From: Nitrospirillum sp034653275 | GTDB taxonomy: Bacteria; Pseudomonadota; Alphaproteobacteria; Azospirillales; Azospirillaceae | NCBI RefSeq assembly: GCF_034653275.1 | Contig: NZ_JAYEES010000004.1 | Span: 434,001-498,000, forward strand | Length of the DNA: 64,000 bases | Direction of reading: 5' to 3' | The notes under the pieces: generated by a model | The model's input: only the letters and a program-made list of their open reading frames with translations | Databases searched by the model: none | Told to the model about the DNA's origin: nothing | Shown here: one piece after another, positions 60,704 to 64,000 of the stretch | How the letters are laid out: each line of letters starts with the position of its first letter | Numbering within the stretch: position 1 is the first letter of the stretch | Program-made: the position numbers and the translations under genes

Positions 60704-61057
60704 TCATTCCACACCCAGAACAACCAGGCGCGCCGGCTTCTTGAAATTCATGGTGATCATCAGGGTGGCCCGTCCCTTGATGACGTACAGGGCCTTGTCG
60801 GCCACGACGGGCAGCGGAACGTTGCGGGACATGCAATAGCCCACCAGGGCCGCCTGCAGCTCTTGTTCCGGAACGGTGACGTCGTTGGCCGCGCCATCCA
60901 GGGTCACGGACAGGCGGGCGGTGACGCCGCGGTTGACCGTGTACTCCAGGCTGGTGACATCCCCGTCGGGGAAGGCGTCGTTCAGCTTGCGCCGCCGTTC
61001 CGTGATGGCGCTCACCACCTCGCGGTCGGTGAAGACGATGCAGCGTAGTTCCTTCAT
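60704..61057 (-). CDS. Conserved unknown protein, 117 residues
   Basis: A 117-residue cytoplasmic protein (MKELRCIVFTDREVVSAITERRRKLNDAFP...) with no signal peptide or membrane segment. The pattern LRCIVFTDREVVSAI, LQAALVGYCMSRNVPLPVVADKALYVI and TLMITMNFKKP resembles proteins of Azospirillum relatives without known function. It is convergent with flagellin across the terminator. It does not match FlbT or FlaF, the usual flagellin regulators. Unrecognised domain. Confidence 0.7.
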   Translation of the reverse strand: MKELRCIVFTDREVVSAITERRRKLNDAFPDGDVTSLEYTVNRGVTARLSVTLDGAANDVTVPEQELQAALVGYCMSRNVPLPVVADKALYVIKGRATLMITMNFKKPARLVVLGVE

Positions 61058-61390
61058 GCGCTCGCGTTCCGGCAGGCTGGGACGCGGGAACTCTACGCCA
61101 GGTCTCCGCGCCGCCGCCAGTTGCAAATATCCCAGGCCCATCGCGTTCCGCCGTCCGGAAGGATAGGCGCGGGCTGGCCTGCGGCAAATTGGCCAGCGGC
61201 CGCGATGGTGGGAATTTTTTTCAAAACCACCCGCCGGGTTTCGACGACCGCGCCGTGTAACCCGGTCCGTAAGGGACGGATCCCCCCGCCCGCAACCCCG
61301 TCGCCACAACAGGGTCCAATTCCGCCCTCCCCGCCGGCCCGCCGGCCAAACGTCCTTCAATTCGTCTGAACAGGCAGGATTTTTCAGCAA
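61058..61390. other. Intergenic region between the unknown protein and the autotransporter
   Basis: About 333 bp with the promoters of two divergent genes. A dyad CTGGCC/GGCCAG (61174-61196) and a small one TCCGT/ACGGA (61266-61280) are visible. No coding or RNA gene could be supported. Confidence 0.35.
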
Positions 61391-64000
61391 ATGAAGCGCC
61401 TTCTCGCGCCGGTGGCCGCCGCGCCCCTGTGCCTCGCCGCCCTGACCGACCTTCACGCGGCGACCACGATCTCCGACACCCGAAGCAGCGGGGTGGCGAC
61501 GTCTTCGGCCGGCGACCTGACCATCACGGGAACGGTCAGCCCCTCCAGCGGCACGGCGGTGACGCTGGACAGCAACAACAGCGTCAGCAGCTCCGGCACC
61601 ATCTCCATCACCGGCGGCGATGACACCACCGGCATCCTGGTGAAGGGCGGCACCACCGGCAGCGTCGCCGTCAGCGGCACCCTGACGCTGACCGACAGCA
61701 GCGTCAGCTCCACCATCCCGCTGACCTCGGCCGAACGGCGCTATGGCATCTGGGTCTCGGGCGACGGCGTGTTCACCGGCGCCATCAACACCTCGGCCAC
61801 CCTCACGGTCCGCGGCAACGACAGCGCCGGCATCCTGGTCGCGTCCGATATGGCTGGCAGCGTGACCATGAGTGGTTCGGTGTCGGTGACGGGCAACAAC
61901 TCTTACGGAATTCAGTACACGGGGCATACCTATGGCGGCCTAGTCGTTTCCGGCACGGTCAGCGTGCTGGGCACCGGAGCGGTCGGCGTGGCCGTGGATG
62001 GGGTGATGGAAGGGGCGGTTGATGTCTCGGGCAGCGTCACCTCCACCGGTTATCTGTCGACCACGCGTCCCACGACCACGGCCGGCTTCGCGGCGCTGAC
62101 CGCCAATGACGAGCTGCAGGGCGGCGCCGCCTTCCGGATCGCCCAGACGATAACGGGTGGCCTGTACTTGGAGTCGACGGGCAGTCTTACATCCTATGGT
62201 TCCGCCCCGGCGCTGCTGGTCGGCAGCGCCACCGACAACATCACCCTTGGCACTTACCCCGACAACACCCGCGGCCTGGTCCTGGCGGGCGGCATTGTGG
62301 CCAATGGCGTCTATGACGGCTTCAGCACCACCGGCATCCAGATTGGCGGCCTGGGCGGGACGGTCAACGTCTTGGGCGGCGTCAGCGTGTCCGGCACCCT
62401 GACCACCCTGTCCTACAAGGCCGATTCCACCGGCATCCTGATCGGTTCGGGCGCGACGGTCACCGACGTCGCAATCTCCGGCTCCCTCAGCACGACGGTG
62501 TCTTCCCAGTCCTCCCAGGCGACGGCCATTTCCATCCGCAGCGGCGCCACGGTCAACAGCCTGAACGTCACCGGCACGATCGCGGCCTACGCCACAGGCT
62601 ATGCGGGCGCCACCACCGCCGTGGCTAGCAACGCCGTCGCCGTCTACGACGGCGCGGGCACCATCACCCTCGTGAACAACAGCGGCACCATCCTGGCCAC
62701 CGTCACGAAATCCACGGACAACACCGGCATCACCGGCACGGCCACGGCGCTGGACCTGCGGGCCAACACCATCGGTGTCACCATCAACAGCAGCGGCACC
62801 ATCACCGGCGACATCCTGCTGGGCTCGGGTGACGCCACCATCAACCTGACGGGTGGCAAGGTCACGGGCGCCTTGTCCTTCGGCAGCGGCGCCAACACGC
62901 TGACCATCGACGGCGGCGCCATCTACACCGGCGCCCTGACCAGCGACGGCACCCTGGCGGCCACCGTCACCAGCGGTCAGCTGCGCAACAGCAGCACCAG
63001 CACCATCGCCCTGCGCTCCCTGACCGTGGGGTCCAGCGGTGAGATCGACTTCACCGCCGACCCCGCCAACAACACCAACACCCTGTTCAACGTTTCCGGC
63101 GCCGCCTCGCTGGCCTCGGGCGCCAAGATCGGCCTGATTTTCAAGAGCAAGGTCACCGACAGCAACAGCTTCACCGTCATCAAGGCCAGCAGCCTGAGCG
63201 TGGGCACCACCGACCAGTCGCTGTTGGGTGACGTGTCCTACTGGTACAAGGCCAACGTCGCCACCGACACCACCGCCGGCACGGTGACGGTGAACGTGGC
63301 GCGCCGGACGGCGGCCGAGGCGGGCATCACCGTGGGTGCGGGCGCGTTCAACGCCGTCTACGGCGCCTTCGACAAGGATACGCAGATCGGCGAGGCCTTT
63401 TTCAACGCCACCAGCGCCGGCAGCTTCGGCAGCCTCTATGAGAAGATGCTGCCCGACTACAACGGAGGCCCCTTCCAGCTGCTGAACCGCGGCATGATGG
63501 CGCTGGCCCGTACCGAATCCGATCCCACCGTGGCCATGAAGGACGAGAAGCGCGGCGCCTGGGTGCAGGAGCTGGGCTTCGCCGTGTCGCAGAACCGCGA
63601 CCAGGGGCCCGGCTACAACGGCAACGGCGTGGCGCTGATGGGCGGCTACGAGAAATCCATGGAGAACGTCGGCATCGTCGGCCTGTCCTCCTCCTACATG
63701 ATCACCGCGGTCAACGACCCGGACGCCTCCAGCGGCAACCAGGTGAAGGGTGAGGTCTTCACCGGCGGCGCCTACTGGCGCGATCGCTACGGCGGGCTGA
63801 TGGCCAGCGCCAGCCTGAACGCCGGCTATATCCGCTTCTCCAGCAAGCGTGTCTTCACCGGCACGGATGACGAAGGGGCGGCGTTCGAGCGCGACGCCAA
63901 CGCCCACTGGTCGGGCTATCTGGGCGACGCCCATTTCGGCGTGGGGTATGAGCAATCGCTGGGCTTCATGTTCGTGCGGCCCACCGCCTCGGTGGACTAT
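61391..64000 (+). CDS. Autotransporter, 3' end cut by window
   Basis: A large secreted protein of at least 870 residues, open at the right window edge. A signal peptide (MKRLLAPVAAAPLCLAALTDLHA) is followed by a long Ser/Thr/Gly/Val-rich beta-helix passenger (repeats like ITGTVSPSSGTAV, VSVSGTL, TINSSGTITGDI), and from about residue 700 the start of a C-terminal autotransporter beta-barrel (DEKRGAWVQELGFAVSQNRDQ...NGVALMGGYEKSM...). This is a type V secretion protein, an adhesin-like or surface protein. The final strands and closing residue lie outside. No serine protease motif was seen. Confidence 0.88.
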   Translation, partial: MKRLLAPVAAAPLCLAALTDLHAATTISDTRSSGVATSSAGDLTITGTVSPSSGTAVTLDSNNSVSSSGTISITGGDDTTGILVKGGTTGSVAVSGTLTLTDSSVSSTIPLTSAERRYGIWVSGDGVFTGAINTSATLTVRGNDSAGILVASDMAGSVTMSGSVSVTGNNSYGIQYTGHTYGGLVVSGTVSVLGTGAVGVAVDGVMEGAVDVSGSVTSTGYLSTTRPTTTAGFAALTANDELQGGAAFRIAQTITGGLYLESTGSLTSYGSAPALLVGSATDNITLGTYPDNTRGLVLAGGIVANGVYDGFSTTGIQIGGLGGTVNVLGGVSVSGTLTTLSYKADSTGILIGSGATVTDVAISGSLSTTVSSQSSQATAISIRSGATVNSLNVTGTIAAYATGYAGATTAVASNAVAVYDGAGTITLVNNSGTILATVTKSTDNTGITGTATALDLRANTIGVTINSSGTITGDILLGSGDATINLTGGKVTGALSFGSGANTLTIDGGAIYTGALTSDGTLAATVTSGQLRNSSTSTIALRSLTVGSSGEIDFTADPANNTNTLFNVSGAASLASGAKIGLIFKSKVTDSNSFTVIKASSLSVGTTDQSLLGDVSYWYKANVATDTTAGTVTVNVARRTAAEAGITVGAGAFNAVYGAFDKDTQIGEAFFNATSAGSFGSLYEKMLPDYNGGPFQLLNRGMMALARTESDPTVAMKDEKRGAWVQELGFAVSQNRDQGPGYNGNGVALMGGYEKSMENVGIVGLSSSYMITAVNDPDASSGNQVKGEVFTGGAYWRDRYGGLMASASLNAGYIRFSSKRVFTGTDDEGAAFERDANAHWSGYLGDAHFGVGYEQSLGFMFVRPTASVDY

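Noticed and set aside
61940..63955. A 671-codon minus-strand open frame opposite the autotransporter
   Set aside because: Low-complexity Gly/Val/Asp/Arg composition that mirrors the repetitive passenger sequence; no motifs.

Overview
The window is a GC-rich, densely coded chromosomal segment from an alphaproteobacterium. The best fit is Rhodospirillales, in or near Azospirillaceae (a Nitrospirillum- or Azospirillum-like organism); the genus is inference. Supporting evidence is the divK-pleD pair facing rpmG, the dprA-topA-rnr block, an EipB (DUF1849) envelope protein, an NDUFS4-like complex I subunit, an alphaproteobacterial small secreted cysteine protein and a sigma-54-driven flagellin. No transposase, integrase, phage module or CRISPR array was seen. 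Most of the sequence looks like stable chromosome with a few accessory insertions.

Layout. 1-6.2 kb: 3' end of eipB, a Phd/VapC toxin-antitoxin pair with twin operators, a CPA2 cation/proton antiporter followed closely by a flavin-dependent tryptophan halogenase-like gene, and a succinyl-CoA:acetate CoA-transferase. 6.2-13.3 kb: a secreted duplicated-motif cysteine protein, then an AaeXAB-like aromatic acid efflux system (DUF1656, HlyD, outer-membrane lipoprotein) whose FUSC component is separated from it by two LysR genes. 13.5-26.1 kb: cell cycle and information processing core (divK, pleD, GT25, rpmG, orphan RebB-like gene, frameshifted S41 protease, DUF983, VOC protein, rnr, topA, dprA). 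26-35 kb: membrane protein, MarR-isochorismatase-MFS operon behind a perfect palindrome, sigma-54 two-component pair, OsmC, WYL regulator, DUF4431, a divergent EVE-like protein, OmpW. 35.6-38.8 kb: AT-richer promoter region, a soluble double-PAS chemoreceptor, and prfB with the classic programmed frameshift plus a second, unexplained one. 38.8-45.8 kb: methyltransferase, LysR/GST pair, GNAT, an ORF split by an in-frame amber codon, a DUF885 metallopeptidase and a DUF455 ferritin-like protein. 45.8-57.3 kb: TonB receptor, small membrane protein, flavin reductase, DMT exporter, VOC-methyltransferase operon behind a long palindrome, chromate transporter, SnoaL-like protein, a second DUF885 peptidase and a cytochrome c-FTR1 iron permease. 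57.4-64 kb: tRNA-Arg(TCT), complex I subunit, tRNA-Pro(TGG), flagellin with a long leader carrying a 6-codon ORF, a conserved unknown protein and the start of a large autotransporter that runs off the window.

How the genes work together. Export and envelope defence recur: two drug/aromatic efflux systems with local regulators, a TonB receptor, OmpW, chromate and iron transport, and an autotransporter. Motility and signalling form a second theme: DivK/PleD, chemoreceptor and flagellin. Two single-base frame disruptions in otherwise conserved genes (the S41 protease and essential prfB) suggest either draft-quality errors or real mutations and should be checked against raw reads.
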